From assembly GCF_016427565.1 (NCBI RefSeq), contig NZ_JAELXT010000014.1, positions 1-64,000 on the forward strand: a DNA stretch of 64,000 bases, given 5' to 3'. Numbering within the stretch: position 1 is the stretch's first letter; each line of letters begins with the position of its first letter. Shown here piece by piece: positions 18,867-29,200 of the stretch. This DNA is from Microvirga splendida (GTDB taxonomy: Bacteria; Pseudomonadota; Alphaproteobacteria; Rhizobiales; Beijerinckiaceae). The notes under the pieces were generated by a model that was not told where the DNA came from, did no database searches, and worked only from the letters and a program-made list of their open reading frames with translations. A program made the position numbers and the translations under genes.

Positions 18867-20630
18867 GTGGATTTCGGGCCGGATCGCTGGCGTTTGTACA
18901 GGCTTAGCCTTCGTGAGGCAGGCCGCGCCACGCGTGAAAGCATGGTCTGGAGCCTGTCCCGGCTCTCCAGCGCCCCCGTGCCCACGCGGCTGCTCTTCGC
19001 GCCCCAGGATCTGCGCACCGCCGATCCCACCATCGCGACCGACATCTATTCCGGATTCTTCGCCTTTTCGGGGCGCGCCATCACCACCGGCGGGCGCTCG
19101 CCCTTCGCGTTTCCGCCCCCGAGCCGCGCCTGGGGCGAGGCGCTCTACGGTTTCGGCTGGCTGCGCCACCTGCGCGCCGCCGGCACCGCGCTCGCCCAGG
19201 CCAATGCCCGCTCCCTGGTGGACGAGTTCGTCACCTCGAAGCTCGGCGACAAAAGGATCGCCTGCAGCACGGAGATCGCCGCGCGCCGGCTCATGTCCTT
19301 CATCAGCCAGTCGCCGCTGATCCTGGAGGGCGCCGACCACGCCTTCTACCAGCGCTTCCTGAAGATCATCGGCCAGCATGTGCGCATCCTGGAGCGCCAG
19401 ATCCGCGCCGGCGCCCTGCCCTATCAGCAGCTCATGGCGGCCATCGCCCTCTCCTATGCGGGCCTGTGCTGCGAAGGCCTCGACCGCTCCTTGCGCCGCG
19501 CGAGCCGCCTGCTCGCCCGCGAGCTCGACCGGCAGATCCTTGCCGACGGGGGACACGCGAGCCGCAACCCGCGCATCGTCGTCGAGCTGCTGTTCGACCT
19601 GCTCCCCCTGCGCCAGATGTTCGCCAGCCGCGAGGTCGACACGCCGGAGGCGCTGCTGCGTTCCGTCGACCGCATGCTGCCGATGGTGCGCCTGTTCCGG
19701 CATGGGGACGGCACGCTCTCCCATTTCAACGGCATGGGCGTGACGGCGGCCGATCATCTCGCGACGCTGCTCACCTATGACGACATGCGCAGCCAGCCTA
19801 TCCACCACGCGCCGCTGTCCGGCTATGAGCGGCTGGAGGCCGGGCGCACGCTGCTGGTGGCCGATGTGGGCGCGCCGCCGCCGCGGCCCCTGTCCCAGGA
19901 GGCGGCGGCCGGCTGCCTGTCGTTCGAGTTCTCCAGCGCCGCGCAGCGCATCGTGGTCAATTGCGGCATGCCGCAGATCGCCACCGATCCGATCATCCAG
20001 GCCTCGCGCTCGACGGCGGCGCATTCCACCGCCTCCATCAACGACGTCTCGTCGTGCCAGATCGTCGACAAGAAGGGCACATGGCTGCAGCGCCGGGTGT
20101 CGGCTTGGCTCCTGCGCCGGGTCGGCCCCGTCATCCTCAGCGGCCCCGAGCGGGTGGCGGCCGAGCGCAGCGAGCGCGAGCACGCGCAGATTCTCTCCGC
20201 CAGCCACGACGGCTACAAGGCGCGCTTCGGCTTCACCCACGAGCGCCGCTGGCAGCTCGCGCCCAAGGGCAACGTGCTCGAAGGCGAGGACAGTTTCTGG
20301 AGTGCGGGCGGCCAGAGCGGCCCGTCCGGCACGGCGCAGGCCATCATCCGCTTCCACCTTGCGCCCGGCATCAAGGCGAGCCGCGCGCAGGGCGGCCGCG
20401 TGGTCATGCTGGTGCTGCCCAACCGCGAGGCCTGGCAGTTCTCGGCCCTCCCCGTCGAGGCGGAGATCGAGGACAGCGTCTTTCTCGCCACCGCCGACGG
20501 CATGCGCCGCACGGAGCAGATCGTGCTGACGGTCCGCCCGAGCGAGACCCCGACGATCCGCTGGCGCTTCGAGCGCCTGGCCCGCACCTTCGAGCCGAAC
20601 CAGCCGCAGGAGCAGGCGGAGCTGATTTGA
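18867..20630 (+). CDS. Heparinase II/III-family protein
   Basis: The 587-residue protein has an N-terminal helical toroid (about 30-290) and a C-terminal beta-sandwich (about 330-560). It contains SRSTAAHSTASINDVSSC and HDGYKARFGFTHERRW, typical of the heparinase II/III family of polysaccharide lyases. There is no signal peptide, so it may act in the cytoplasm on an unknown acidic glycan. It begins with GTG, with GAGGAG 8 bases upstream. The order rsmB, heparinase-like, purH recurs in related genomes. Here two short genes lie before purH. Confidence 0.85.
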   Translation: MDFGPDRWRLYRLSLREAGRATRESMVWSLSRLSSAPVPTRLLFAPQDLRTADPTIATDIYSGFFAFSGRAITTGGRSPFAFPPPSRAWGEALYGFGWLRHLRAAGTALAQANARSLVDEFVTSKLGDKRIACSTEIAARRLMSFISQSPLILEGADHAFYQRFLKIIGQHVRILERQIRAGALPYQQLMAAIALSYAGLCCEGLDRSLRRASRLLARELDRQILADGGHASRNPRIVVELLFDLLPLRQMFASREVDTPEALLRSVDRMLPMVRLFRHGDGTLSHFNGMGVTAADHLATLLTYDDMRSQPIHHAPLSGYERLEAGRTLLVADVGAPPPRPLSQEAAAGCLSFEFSSAAQRIVVNCGMPQIATDPIIQASRSTAAHSTASINDVSSCQIVDKKGTWLQRRVSAWLLRRVGPVILSGPERVAAERSEREHAQILSASHDGYKARFGFTHERRWQLAPKGNVLEGEDSFWSAGGQSGPSGTAQAIIRFHLAPGIKASRAQGGRVVMLVLPNREAWQFSALPVEAEIEDSVFLATADGMRRTEQIVLTVRPSETPTIRWRFERLARTFEPNQPQEQAELI

Positions 20631-20654
20631 GAGCGGGCTGCCATTCGATCAAAG

Positions 20655-20685
20655 AGGCTCGGGGAAATCCAAGCTCCCTGAGCCT
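20655..20685. terminator. Possible terminator between convergent genes
   Basis: AGGCTCGGGGA (20655-20665) pairs with TCCCTGAGCCT (20675-20685), with one mismatch and a 9-base loop. T-runs are weak on both sides, so this is tentative. It lies between the heparinase-like gene and the convergent DUF1127 gene. Confidence 0.4.
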
Positions 20686-20693
20686 TCGATTGT

Positions 20694-20930
20694 TCAGGGC
20701 GGCGGATTCATCATCCACCATTCGTCGACTCGGGCTTCGGGCTCGCGCCACAGGCCGACGTCACGCAGCGCGTGATCGTTGAGATGATCCAATCTCTGCA
20801 AGGCCCGCCGCTCGCTGAAGCGCTTCCACGATGCGAGAATTCCCGCTGTCCACGACACAGCATGCGCGATGGTGCGAATGGCCGGGTAGAAACGGGACTT
20901 GCGTTTCGGCGAAGGGAAATATGTGTTCAT
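20694..20930 (-). CDS. DUF1127 small basic protein
   Basis: The 78-residue protein has the DUF1127 core with RRALQRLDHLNDHALRDVGL. These Arg-rich small proteins are common in alphaproteobacteria and some act in RNA turnover or phosphate and carbon metabolism. Its N-terminus (MNTYFPSPKRKSRFYPAIRT) is basic. The start at 20930 follows GGAGAGC. The extended form ends WWMMNPPP. Confidence 0.8.
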   Translation of the reverse strand: MNTYFPSPKRKSRFYPAIRTIAHAVSWTAGILASWKRFSERRALQRLDHLNDHALRDVGLWREPEARVDEWWMMNPPP

Positions 20931-21390
20931 GCCTGCTCTCCACAATCGACATGAGGAGAGCAGAGAACGTCAGGACCCTACCCGCCTCGGGAGGGTCCTC
21001 GGGAATGATCACGCACGCATCGGCGCAATACCCATCCCGCGCACCCTTTGAGGTACGTGAATTGTGGGTAAGCCATGATGCGCGGTTGATCATGGCGGGA
21101 AGCCCAGCAGATGTTATATCGTCCGCCAAGCTTCTCGAGTGTGAAGCAAGTGGTGCCAACCGCATGCCGGGACGGAGCAGAGCGTTGACCGTCCGACCGG
21201 GCAACCGGCTACATTAGGCCTATGGAACGACTGCTACTAAGGAAATCCTGCCTCCCGATTCAGGAGAGCCAATCGGCTTAGAACATTGGACTTTCGGCAG
21301 TCTCCGGTCGTTTTGAACTTAACAGTGCGATGCAACGTTATGCGATAGGGCTCCCGTGAGCCTGCATCCCTTTTTCTCAGGAGAATGCCC
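20931..21390. other. Intergenic region between DUF1127 and the PRC-barrel gene
   Basis: The frames here (20831-21217 plus, 20761-21204 minus) have no ribosome-binding site and no family resemblance. The sequence is less GC-rich than its surroundings and must contain two divergent promoters. I could not assign -35/-10 boxes with confidence. AGGAG at 21379-21383 is the ribosome-binding site of the next gene. Confidence 0.45.
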
Positions 21391-22032
21391 ATGCTGAAGA
21401 CCCATATGGCCGTCTGTCTGATGGCCACCGGCCTGATCGCGGCTCCCGCTCTCGCTCAGACCTCGCCGACGGCTCCGGCCACCAACACGGCTCCCGTCAC
21501 CACGCCCGCCGGACCGGCCGGCTCGACCATGGGTGCGAACCCCAACGCCACCACGGGCGCAGCCGCCGGCAATGCCACCATGGCGGGCGGCAGCTTCATG
21601 ACCCAGCGCGAGCCGGGCATGTACAGCGCCTCCGAGCTCATCGGCAAGGACGTGATGGGCGCCAACAACGAGGACATCGGCGAGATCGGCGACGTGCTGA
21701 TAGACCGCAACGGGCAGGTCCGCGCCGTCGTTGTCGATGTCGGCGGCTTCCTCGGCATCGGCGAAACCCATGTGGCGATCCCGATGCAGCAGGTCCAGAT
21801 GCGGCCCAACCAGCGGAATGCCGCCACGACCGGCACGGCTGGGACCACCGCCGCCGGCAACACCACCGGCTCGACGGGCACGACGACCACCACAGGCGCG
21901 ACCGGGACGGCCGGGCAGAACACGGCCGCCGCCGGCAACAGAGGCGCGGACGACATGGTGATCGTGGTCATGACCACCAAGGATCAGCTCAAGAACGCGC
22001 CCAAGTTCGAGGAAGGCGCACGGCGTCAGTAA
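21391..22032 (+). CDS. Exported PRC-barrel domain protein
   Basis: The product of about 213 residues has a signal peptide ([23 protein letters not shown]), a Thr/Ala/Pro-rich linker, a PRC-barrel (about 70-125, [20 protein letters not shown] and [17 protein letters not shown]) and a low-complexity Thr/Gly tail before the end [13 protein letters not shown]. Such proteins are frequent in this order and have no settled function. I choose ATG 21391 over 21385 because AGGAG is 7 bases from it but only 1 base from the other. Confidence 0.85.
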   Translation: MLKTHMAVCLMATGLIAAPALAQTSPTAPATNTAPVTTPAGPAGSTMGANPNATTGAAAGNATMAGGSFMTQREPGMYSASELIGKDVMGANNEDIGEIGDVLIDRNGQVRAVVVDVGGFLGIGETHVAIPMQQVQMRPNQRNAATTGTAGTTAAGNTTGSTGTTTTTGATGTAGQNTAAAGNRGADDMVIVVMTTKDQLKNAPKFEEGARRQ

Positions 22033-22041
22033 ACCCTGCGG

Positions 22042-22065
22042 GGGAGGGCTTATGCCCTCCCTCTC
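22042..22065 (+). terminator. Hairpin after the PRC-barrel gene
   Basis: GGGAGGGC (22042-22049) and GCCCTCCC (22054-22061) form a perfect 8-bp stem with a TTAT loop, 10 bases past the stop codon. The tail TCTCTCCC is only partly T-rich. It may terminate transcription or protect the 3' end. Confidence 0.5.
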
Positions 22066-22177
22066 TCCCGGCCGTCGAGAACGCCCGCGCGGCCCGAAAC
22101 TCCGGCCCGCCCGGTTCCCATCCCCCTCCCGCCGTGGTATCGCGCCCGCATCTTTTTCCTTGAATGGAGCGGCCGCC

Positions 22178-23770
22178 ATGCCGAGCGACCTGAAGCGCGT
22201 GACCCGCGCTCTGCTTTCCGTATCCGACAAGACGGGTCTCGTGGACTTCGCCCGCGCGCTGCACCAGCGCGGCATCGAGCTGGTCTCCACCGGCGGCACG
22301 CATAAAGCTCTGAGCGAAGCAGGCCTGCCCGTGAAGGACGTGAGCGAGCTCACGGGATTCCCCGAGATGATGGACGGGCGCGTAAAGACCCTGCACCCGG
22401 CCGTCCATGGCGGGCTGCTGGCGATCCGCTCCAACCCGGAGCACCAGGCGGCGATGCTGGCCCACGGCATCCAGGCCATCGACCTGCTGGTGGTGAACCT
22501 CTATCCCTTCGAGGCCACGGTGGCGGCCGGCAAGCCTTACGACGACTGCATCGAGAACATCGATATCGGCGGCCCGGCGATGATCCGCGCGGCGGCCAAG
22601 AACCACGGCGACGTGGCCGTGGTGGTGGACGGGGCCGATTATGCCGCCGTTCTCGACGATCTCGCGCAGCATGAGGGCTCGGTGACGCTCACCCTGCGCC
22701 GGCGCCTGGCGCAGAAGGCCTATTCGCGCACGGCCGCCTACGATGCGGCGATCTCCAACTGGTTCGCGAACGAACTCAACGAGGCCACCCCGCCGTTCCG
22801 GGCGCTCGGCGGCGCGATTGCCGAAGTGATGCGCTACGGCGAGAACCCACATCAGTCCGCTGCCTTCTACCGTACGCCGGAAAACCGCCCCGGCGTCGCC
22901 ACCGCCCGCCAGGTGCAGGGCAAGCAGCTCTCCTACAACAACATCAACGACACGGATGCGGCCTACGAGGCTGTGGCGGAGTTCTCACCGGAGCGCTCGG
23001 CCGCCATCGTGATCGTCAAGCACGCCAACCCCTGCGGCGTGGCGGAAGGCGCGAACCTCCGTGACGCCTACGAGAAGGCCCTGCGCTGCGATCCGGTCTC
23101 GGCCTTCGGCGGCATCGTGGCCATGAACCGGACGCTCGATGCGGAAGCGGCCAAGGCCATCACCGAGATCTTCACCGAGGTGATCATCGCGCCCGATGCG
23201 AGCGAGGAGGCCATCGCGATCGTCGCCGCCAAGAAGAACCTGCGCCTGCTGCTCGCGGGCTCCCTGCCCGATCCGCGTGCACCGGGCCTGACCCTGCGCA
23301 CGGTGGCGGGCGGCTTCCTGGCGCAGAATCGGGACAACGCCGTGGTCGATTCCATGGACCTCAAGGTGGTGACGAAGCGCGCGCCCACGGAGCGCGAGCT
23401 CGCCGACCTGCGCTTCGCCTTCCGGGTCGCCAAGCACGTGAAGTCGAACGCCATCGTCTATGCGAAGGACCTCGCCACGGTGGGCATCGGCGCCGGCCAG
23501 ATGAGCCGCGTCGATTCCTCCCGCATCGCCGCCTGGAAGGCCGCGGAAGCCGCAAAAGCCGCCAACCTGCCGGAGACCCTCGCCCGTGGATCGGTGGTGG
23601 CCTCCGACGCCTTCTTCCCCTTCGCCGACGGCCTGCTCGCCGCAGCCGAGGCCGGCGCCACCGCGGTGATCCAGCCCGGCGGCTCCATGCGCGACGACGA
23701 GGTGATCAAGGCTGCCGACGAGGCGGGGCTCGCGATGGTGTTCACCGGGCACCGGCATTTCAGGCACTGA
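22178..23770 (+). CDS. purH: Bifunctional AICAR transformylase/IMP cyclohydrolase
   Basis: It performs the last two steps of IMP synthesis. The 530-residue length fits the family. The N-terminal cyclohydrolase (MGS-like) domain starts [19 protein letters not shown] with STGGTHKAL and [11 protein letters not shown]. The transformylase half has [22 protein letters not shown] and the catalytic KHANPCG. The frame is open 42 codons further upstream, but the ATG at 22178 has TGGAG before it and gives the family's usual N-terminus. Confidence 0.97.
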   Translation: MPSDLKRVTRALLSVSDKTGLVDFARALHQRGIELVSTGGTHKALSEAGLPVKDVSELTGFPEMMDGRVKTLHPAVHGGLLAIRSNPEHQAAMLAHGIQAIDLLVVNLYPFEATVAAGKPYDDCIENIDIGGPAMIRAAAKNHGDVAVVVDGADYAAVLDDLAQHEGSVTLTLRRRLAQKAYSRTAAYDAAISNWFANELNEATPPFRALGGAIAEVMRYGENPHQSAAFYRTPENRPGVATARQVQGKQLSYNNINDTDAAYEAVAEFSPERSAAIVIVKHANPCGVAEGANLRDAYEKALRCDPVSAFGGIVAMNRTLDAEAAKAITEIFTEVIIAPDASEEAIAIVAAKKNLRLLLAGSLPDPRAPGLTLRTVAGGFLAQNRDNAVVDSMDLKVVTKRAPTERELADLRFAFRVAKHVKSNAIVYAKDLATVGIGAGQMSRVDSSRIAAWKAAEAAKAANLPETLARGSVVASDAFFPFADGLLAAAEAGATAVIQPGGSMRDDEVIKAADEAGLAMVFTGHRHFRH

Positions 23771-23841
23771 ACCTAAAAACCGCGTCATCCCGGGGCCGCA
23801 AAGTGGAACCCGCGATCGCGTGAGAGGAATGACGCAAGCAG

Positions 23842-23966
23842 CCCTCTCCCCCCTTGTGGGGGAGAGATGGAGAGGGGGGTGCAGCGCTGCACTGGAACCA
23901 GCTTAGCGCCAGCACCCCCCTCCCGGCCGCTGCCGCGGCCACCCTCCCCCACAAGGAGGGAGGGGA
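23842..23966. repeat. Palindromic repeat, family E, copy 1
   Basis: CCCTCTCCCCCCTTGTGGGG at the left and inverted CCTCCCCCACAAGGAGGG at the right bracket a spacer with GGGGGGTGCAGC and GCACCCCCCTC. Related elements are at 51321-51479 and 60947-61057. The 302 bases between purH and ybjQ hold this and a short CGTCATCCCGG fragment, and no gene. Confidence 0.75.
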
Positions 23967-24072
23967 CATCCGCGCTTCACTTGTAAAACAATCCCGGATC
24001 TTCGCTACGCTTCGTCCAGGATGACATTTCTCCTCACGCTCCCCATCTGAAGCGGAGCAGAGGGAGAAACCT

Positions 24073-24393
24073 ATGATCGTGACCACGACACCCACCATCG
24101 AAGGCCGCCGGATCGGTTCCTATCGCGGCATCGTCTCGGGCGAGGCGATCCTCGGCGCCAACGTTTTTCGCGACTTCTTCGCCTCCATCCGCGACGTGGT
24201 GGGCGGGCGTGCGGGCTCCTACGAGCGGGTTTTGCGCGACGGACGCGACACCGCCCTGCAGGAGATGATCGAAGAGGCCCAGCGCCTTGGAGCGCACGCC
24301 ATCGTGGGCGTTCACCTCGATTACGGCGCGCTCGGCAAGAACGAGGGCATGATGATGGTGTCGGTGAGCGGCACGGCGGTGACGCTGGAGTGA
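24073..24393 (+). CDS. ybjQ: YbjQ family (heavy-metal-binding domain, DUF74) protein
   Basis: This 106-residue protein begins [20 protein letters not shown] and contains [20 protein letters not shown] and [17 protein letters not shown]. These are hallmarks of the small pentameric YbjQ proteins, often called heavy-metal-binding but without proven function. GGGAG precedes the start. A family B repeat follows 10 bases after the stop. Confidence 0.88.
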   Translation: MIVTTTPTIEGRRIGSYRGIVSGEAILGANVFRDFFASIRDVVGGRAGSYERVLRDGRDTALQEMIEEAQRLGAHAIVGVHLDYGALGKNEGMMMVSVSGTAVTLE

Positions 24394-24403
24394 ACCATAT
24401 CGG

Positions 24404-24492
24404 TGTCATTCCCGGCCGGAGCGCCAGCGGAGGGGAAGGGAATCCATAGCGCTGTGCGTGCGGGTGGATCCCCTTCCCTCGCTTCGCTTGGC
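24404..24492. repeat. Palindromic repeat, family B, copy 3 (right end truncated)
   Basis: TGTCATTCCCGGCCGGAGCG and GAGGGGAAGGGAATCCA are matched by inverted GGATCCCCTTCCCTCGC, but the usual GGGGATGACA end is missing. It lies between convergent ybjQ and the MFS gene. Confidence 0.75.
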
Positions 24493-24514
24493 CTGAGGAG
24501 AACAAGGGTGCGCC

Positions 24515-25894
24515 TCACACCCGTCTCACGCCGCTCAACAGCCCAAAGCCGACGAGCAGGAACAGGATCAGCACCGCCGGTCCCGCTGCTTGCGTTTGAA
24601 ACGTCGCTGTTGCGATGGCAACCGCCAGCGGCGCAAGGAAGGACGTGACTTTGCCTGACAGCGCCAGCAGGCCGAAATAGCGGCCTGCCTCCTGGGCGGG
24701 AACGAGGCGCGCCAGGAGGCTGCGCGAGGACGCCTGCAGCGGGCCCGCCACGGAGCCGATGACGAGGCCGAGCAGCACGAACACCTTCTCGGGCGCCGAG
24801 CCGTAGAGGCCATCGTCGGGCGTTGGCGCCGCCGTCGGCACCACGAAGAAGATGGTGTCGCGCCCGAGCGACAGCACGCCGAGGCACACGAGGGCGAGGA
24901 GGACGACGGCGCCGAGGATCACCGGCTTGGCGCCGAGGCGGTCGTCGAGCCGTCCGCCGATCAGCGCCCCGATGGTGCCGGTGATGGTGAGCAGGATGCC
25001 GAAGAGCCCGAGCTCGATGGCCTGCCAGCCGAACACGCCGGCCCCGTAGATGCCCCCGAAGGCAAAGAGCGCCACGAGCGCATCCTGATAGACCATGTTG
25101 GCGAGGAGAAAGCGCCCGACGCTTGCGTGCCGCCGCGCATCCGCGACGGTGTTCTTCACCTGCTCCAGCCCTTTTCGGGCCGCTTGTCCGAGGCTCATCC
25201 CTGAGCGCGGGACATCGGGCGTGACGAGAAAGAGCGGCAGCACGAAGACGAGGAACCACAGGGCCGAGAATGGTCCCGTGATGCGGTCGCCCTCGCGCGT
25301 GGCAGGGTCGAGGCCGAAGAGTGGATCCAGACCGAACACGGTCTTCATCGACACGGGATCGGCGGCGAGAAAGCCCAGCACGATCACCAGCGACACGAGC
25401 CCGCCGAGATAGCCCATGGCCCAGCCGGTGCCGGAGAGCCGGCCGTAGCGATCCGGCGGCACGAGATGCGGGATCATCGCATTGTTGAACACGGCCGCCA
25501 CCTCCACGGCCACAGTCGCGAAGGCAAAGGCCACGAGCGCAATGGCAATGGCGGAGGGCTGTCCGGGCGCGGCGTACCAGAGCGCGGAGCATGCGATCAC
25601 CAGCACGAGCCCGCAGGCCGCGATCCACGGCTTCTTCGGCCCCGTGGCATCGGCGATGGAACCGAGCACCGGCGACAGGATGGCGAGCACGAGCCCGGCC
25701 GCCGCCGTCGCGTAGCCCCACAGGCTCTGGCCGCTCACCGGATCAGAGGCCAGGGCCGATGCGAAATAGGGTGCGAAGACGAAGGTGGTGACGAGCGTGA
25801 AGAAGGGTTGGCACGCCCAGTCGAACAGGAGCCAGCCCAGGATTGCGGGGCGCGAGGCTTTTTGTGAGGGAGTGAGGGTGTTGGCGTCTCTCAA
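24515..25894 (-). CDS. MFS transporter of the UMF1/Atg22 type
   Basis: The 459-residue protein has about 11-12 membrane helices and the family N-terminus (ILGWLLFDWACQPFFTLVTTFVFAPYF), followed by SIADATGPKKPWI and NNAMIPHLVPPDRYGRLSGTGWAMGYLG. Related fungal proteins (Atg22) are vacuolar amino-acid effluxers. The bacterial substrates are unknown. It stands alone between repeat-filled gaps. Confidence 0.85.
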   Translation of the reverse strand: MRDANTLTPSQKASRPAILGWLLFDWACQPFFTLVTTFVFAPYFASALASDPVSGQSLWGYATAAAGLVLAILSPVLGSIADATGPKKPWIAACGLVLVIACSALWYAAPGQPSAIAIALVAFAFATVAVEVAAVFNNAMIPHLVPPDRYGRLSGTGWAMGYLGGLVSLVIVLGFLAADPVSMKTVFGLDPLFGLDPATREGDRITGPFSALWFLVFVLPLFLVTPDVPRSGMSLGQAARKGLEQVKNTVADARRHASVGRFLLANMVYQDALVALFAFGGIYGAGVFGWQAIELGLFGILLTITGTIGALIGGRLDDRLGAKPVILGAVVLLALVCLGVLSLGRDTIFFVVPTAAPTPDDGLYGSAPEKVFVLLGLVIGSVAGPLQASSRSLLARLVPAQEAGRYFGLLALSGKVTSFLAPLAVAIATATFQTQAAGPAVLILFLLVGFGLLSGVRRV

Positions 25895-26209
25895 GGGAGT
25901 CTGGCTTCCACTCTAGCGCTTCCCCCCTGTCATCACCGGCCTTGTGCCGGTGATCTCGATCAGAAAGGCGCTGCGCTTCACATGATCTGGATGGCCGGGA
26001 CAGGCCCGGCCATGATGTGGAAAGGTTCAGTGTCATTCCCGGCCGGAGCGTCAGCGGAGGGGAAGGGAATCCACTCACACGCTCAGCACCATGGATCCCC
26101 TTCCCGGCCTACGGCCGCCGGGGATGACACGTGCACCGATATCGTCCCTCCCCCACCCCAAGTCGGTTGTTCCCGACTTTGGCACTGTGGAAGCAGGGCT
26201 CGCGATGGA
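25895..26209. other. Repeat-bearing gap between the MFS and NAD-GDH genes
   Basis: It contains part of a family C arm (ATGGCCGGGACAGGCCCGGCCAT, about 25991-26013), the family B copy at 26031-26129 and a small hairpin AAGTCGG/CCGACTT (about 26160-26178). The hairpin may form the 3' end of the NAD-GDH transcript. I see no gene. Confidence 0.6.
26031..26129. repeat. Palindromic repeat, family B, copy 4
   Basis: TGTCATTCCCGGCCGGAGCG is matched by inverted CGGCCGCCGGGGATGACA, with inner AGGGGAAGGGAATCCA and GGATCCCCTTCCC. It has the same design as the copies at 12405, 13118 and 24404. Confidence 0.8.
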
Positions 26210-29200
26210 TCAGGTCGTCCGTGCGAGATCGCCGAGCAGGCTCGCCGCCACGGTGATCTTCGACAGGGTCAGGCCCGACGAGACGATGCCGTCGACCGCG
26301 CTTCTGATGCGGTTGACATCGCCGCCGCGCTTCTCGCTCCAGCTGCGCACGGCTTCCGTGCCCGACTGGTCCTGCGAGGCCACTTCGGCCGTGAGGCCCC
26401 GGTGGGCATAGGCGATGCTGTCGATGGCGCGGTCCAGCGCCAGGCGGTCGAAGTAATCGCTGACGCTGATCTCCTGCGCGGCGCCGATGAGGGCGCCGAG
26501 ACGGAAGGAGGCTTCGAGAGCGAAATGGGTGCAGGCGATGTCGGAAACCGGCTTGCCGATCTTCTGCGCCGTCTGCACGATGTCCGGCGCCGCAACGAGG
26601 TCCGGCAGGGACGCGATGCGCCGCGCCAGGTCCTCCGGAACGCCCTCGTCCACCAGCGCCTTCGTGCGCGCTTCCCACACCGCCTTGGCTTCGGGCGAGA
26701 GCGCATCGTCGAGGCTGTTCTCGACCTCGGCGATCCCCGTCTGGTAGGCGCCGACGATCTGGTCGAGGGAGTGGTTGGCGAAGTCCACGTTGCGGATGAA
26801 CCAGACGATCCGGTTCATGAGCAGGTCCTGCAACTCGCCGTAGAGGCGCAGCTGAACGCGGCCCGGCACGATGCCGTCGAGGGCATCGATGGCGATGTTC
26901 ATCTCGGTGAGATTGAACGAATCGCGGGTGGCCGCATAGGCCGCCGCGATGGTCGGCGCATCCGCGCCGGTCTGGTCCACGAGACGGGCCACCATGGTGG
27001 GACCGCCCCGGTTGATGATGGCATTCGCAAGCTGCGTGGCGATGATCTCGCGCCGCAGGCGATGGCCTGCAATCGCGTCGGGGAAGCGCTCGCGCATCTC
27101 GGCCGGGAAGTAGCGGTCGAGCTCCTTGCCGAGGTACGGATCGTCCGGCACGGGGCTCTCCAGCAGCGCGTCGTGCAGGGAGAGCTTGGCATAGGCCAGC
27201 AGCACCGCGAGTTCCGGCCGGGTCAGCGCCTCGCCGCGGCGGGCGCGCTCGGTGAGCGTCGAGTCGTCGGGCAGGTATTCCACCGTGCGGTTGAGGCGGC
27301 CCTGCGCCTCCAGCATGTGCATGAGCCGGCGGGCGAAACCGAGATCGGCCTGGCCCCGCTGCTCGGAGAGCGACAGCGCCAGGCTCTGCAGGTAGTTGTT
27401 GCGCAGCACGAGGGCTGCGACGTCCTCGGTCATGTCCGCAAGCAGTTCGTTGCGCTGCTCCTCGTTCAGGCGTCCGTCGCGCTCCGGCGTGGTCAGCGCG
27501 ATCTTGATGTTCACCTCCACGTCGGAGGTGTTGACGCCCGCCGAATTGTCGATGGCGTCGGTGTTGAGGCGCACGCCCTTCTGCGCCGCCTCGATACGTC
27601 CGCGCTGGGTCAGCCCGAGATTGGCGCCCTCGCCGATCACCTTGGCGCGCAGGTCGGAGCCGGCGATCCGGATCGCATCGTTGGCGCGGTCGCCCACCTG
27701 CTCGTCCGTCTCGGACGCGGCGCGGACATAAGTGCCGATGCCGCCGAACCAGAGCAGGTCGACGCGGGCCTTCAGGATGGCGTTCATCACCTCCGCGGGC
27801 GTGGCCTGCGGCTTGTCGATATCGAGAAGCGCACGCATCTCGGCCGAGAGCGGAATCGATTTCGCGCTGCGCGAGAACACGCCGCCGCCCGACGAGATCA
27901 GCGCCTTGTCGTAATCCTGCCAGCTGGAGCGGGGCAGATTGAACAGGCGCTCGCGCTCCAGAAAGGATGCTTCCGGATCCGGGTTCGGATCGAGGAAGAT
28001 GTCGCGGTGGTCGAAGGCGGCCACGAGCTTCAGCGCCCGCGACAGCAACATGCCGTTGCCGAACACGTCGCCCGACATGTCGCCCACGCCCGCCACCGTC
28101 ACCGGAGTGGTCTGGATGTCGATGTCGATCTCGCGGAAGTGGCGCTTCACCGCCTCCCAGGCGCCGCGGGCCGTGATGCCCATCTTCTTGTGGTCGTAGC
28201 CCTGGCTGCCGCCGGACGCGAAGGCATCGCCGAGCCAGTGGCCCTTCTCGATGGAGAGCGCGTTCGCCGTGTCGGAGAAGGTGGCCGTGCCCTTGTCGGC
28301 CGCGACCACGAGATAGGGATCGTCGCCGTCGTGGCGCACCGTGTCGGGCGGCGGGACGATGCTGTCACCGACGATGTTGTCGGTGAGCTGCAGCATGGTG
28401 CGCACGAAGATGCGGTAGCTCTCGGTGCCCTCGGCGAGCCAAGCCTGCCGGTCACCCGGCGGCGGCAGGAGCTTGGGCACGAAGCCGCCCTTGGCGCCCA
28501 CCGGCACGATGACGGCGTTCTTGACCTGCTGCGCCTTGACGAGGCCCAGCACCTCGGTGCGGAAATCCTGCGGCCGGTCGGACCAGCGCAGGCCGCCGCG
28601 CGCCACCTTGCCGAAGCGCAGATGCACGCCCTCGACCCGCGGCGAGTAGACGAAGATCTCGTAGAGGGGCCGGGGCAGCGGAAGGCCTTCCACCTTGGCG
28701 CATTCGAACTTGAACGCGATGGTCTGGCGCGGCAGGCCGTTATCCTCGAGCTGGAAGAAATTGGTGCGGGTCGCCGCATCGATCAGGTTGATGAAGCGGC
28801 GCAGGATGCGGTCGTCGTCGAGGCTCGTGACCTGCTTCAGCTGCTCCTCGATCCGCTCGCGGATCACCGCCTCGGCGGCCTCGCGGCCCTTTTCGTGGCG
28901 CGGGTCGAAGCGGGCATAGAAGAGCTTCACGAGATCGGCCACGATGGCGCCGTGGCGGGCGAGCGTTTCCGCGATGTAGTCCTGCGAGTAAGCCACCTGG
29001 ATCTGGCGCAGATAGCGGCCGAAGGCCCGGATCATGGCGACATCGCGCCAGCCGAGGCCCGCTTCGAGTACGAGGCGGTTGAAGCCGTCGGATTCCGCGA
29101 GGCCGCGGAAGAGGGCGAGCAGCGCCGCTTCGATCAGCGCCTGGATCTCGTCGATCTGGATCGTGCCGCCCGCAGCGCGCTCCAGGGTCATGTCGTGGAG

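Noticed and set aside
20831-21217. Plus-strand frame in the gap before the PRC-barrel gene
   Set aside because: No ribosome-binding site, no family resemblance, and it overlaps the DUF1127 gene antisense.
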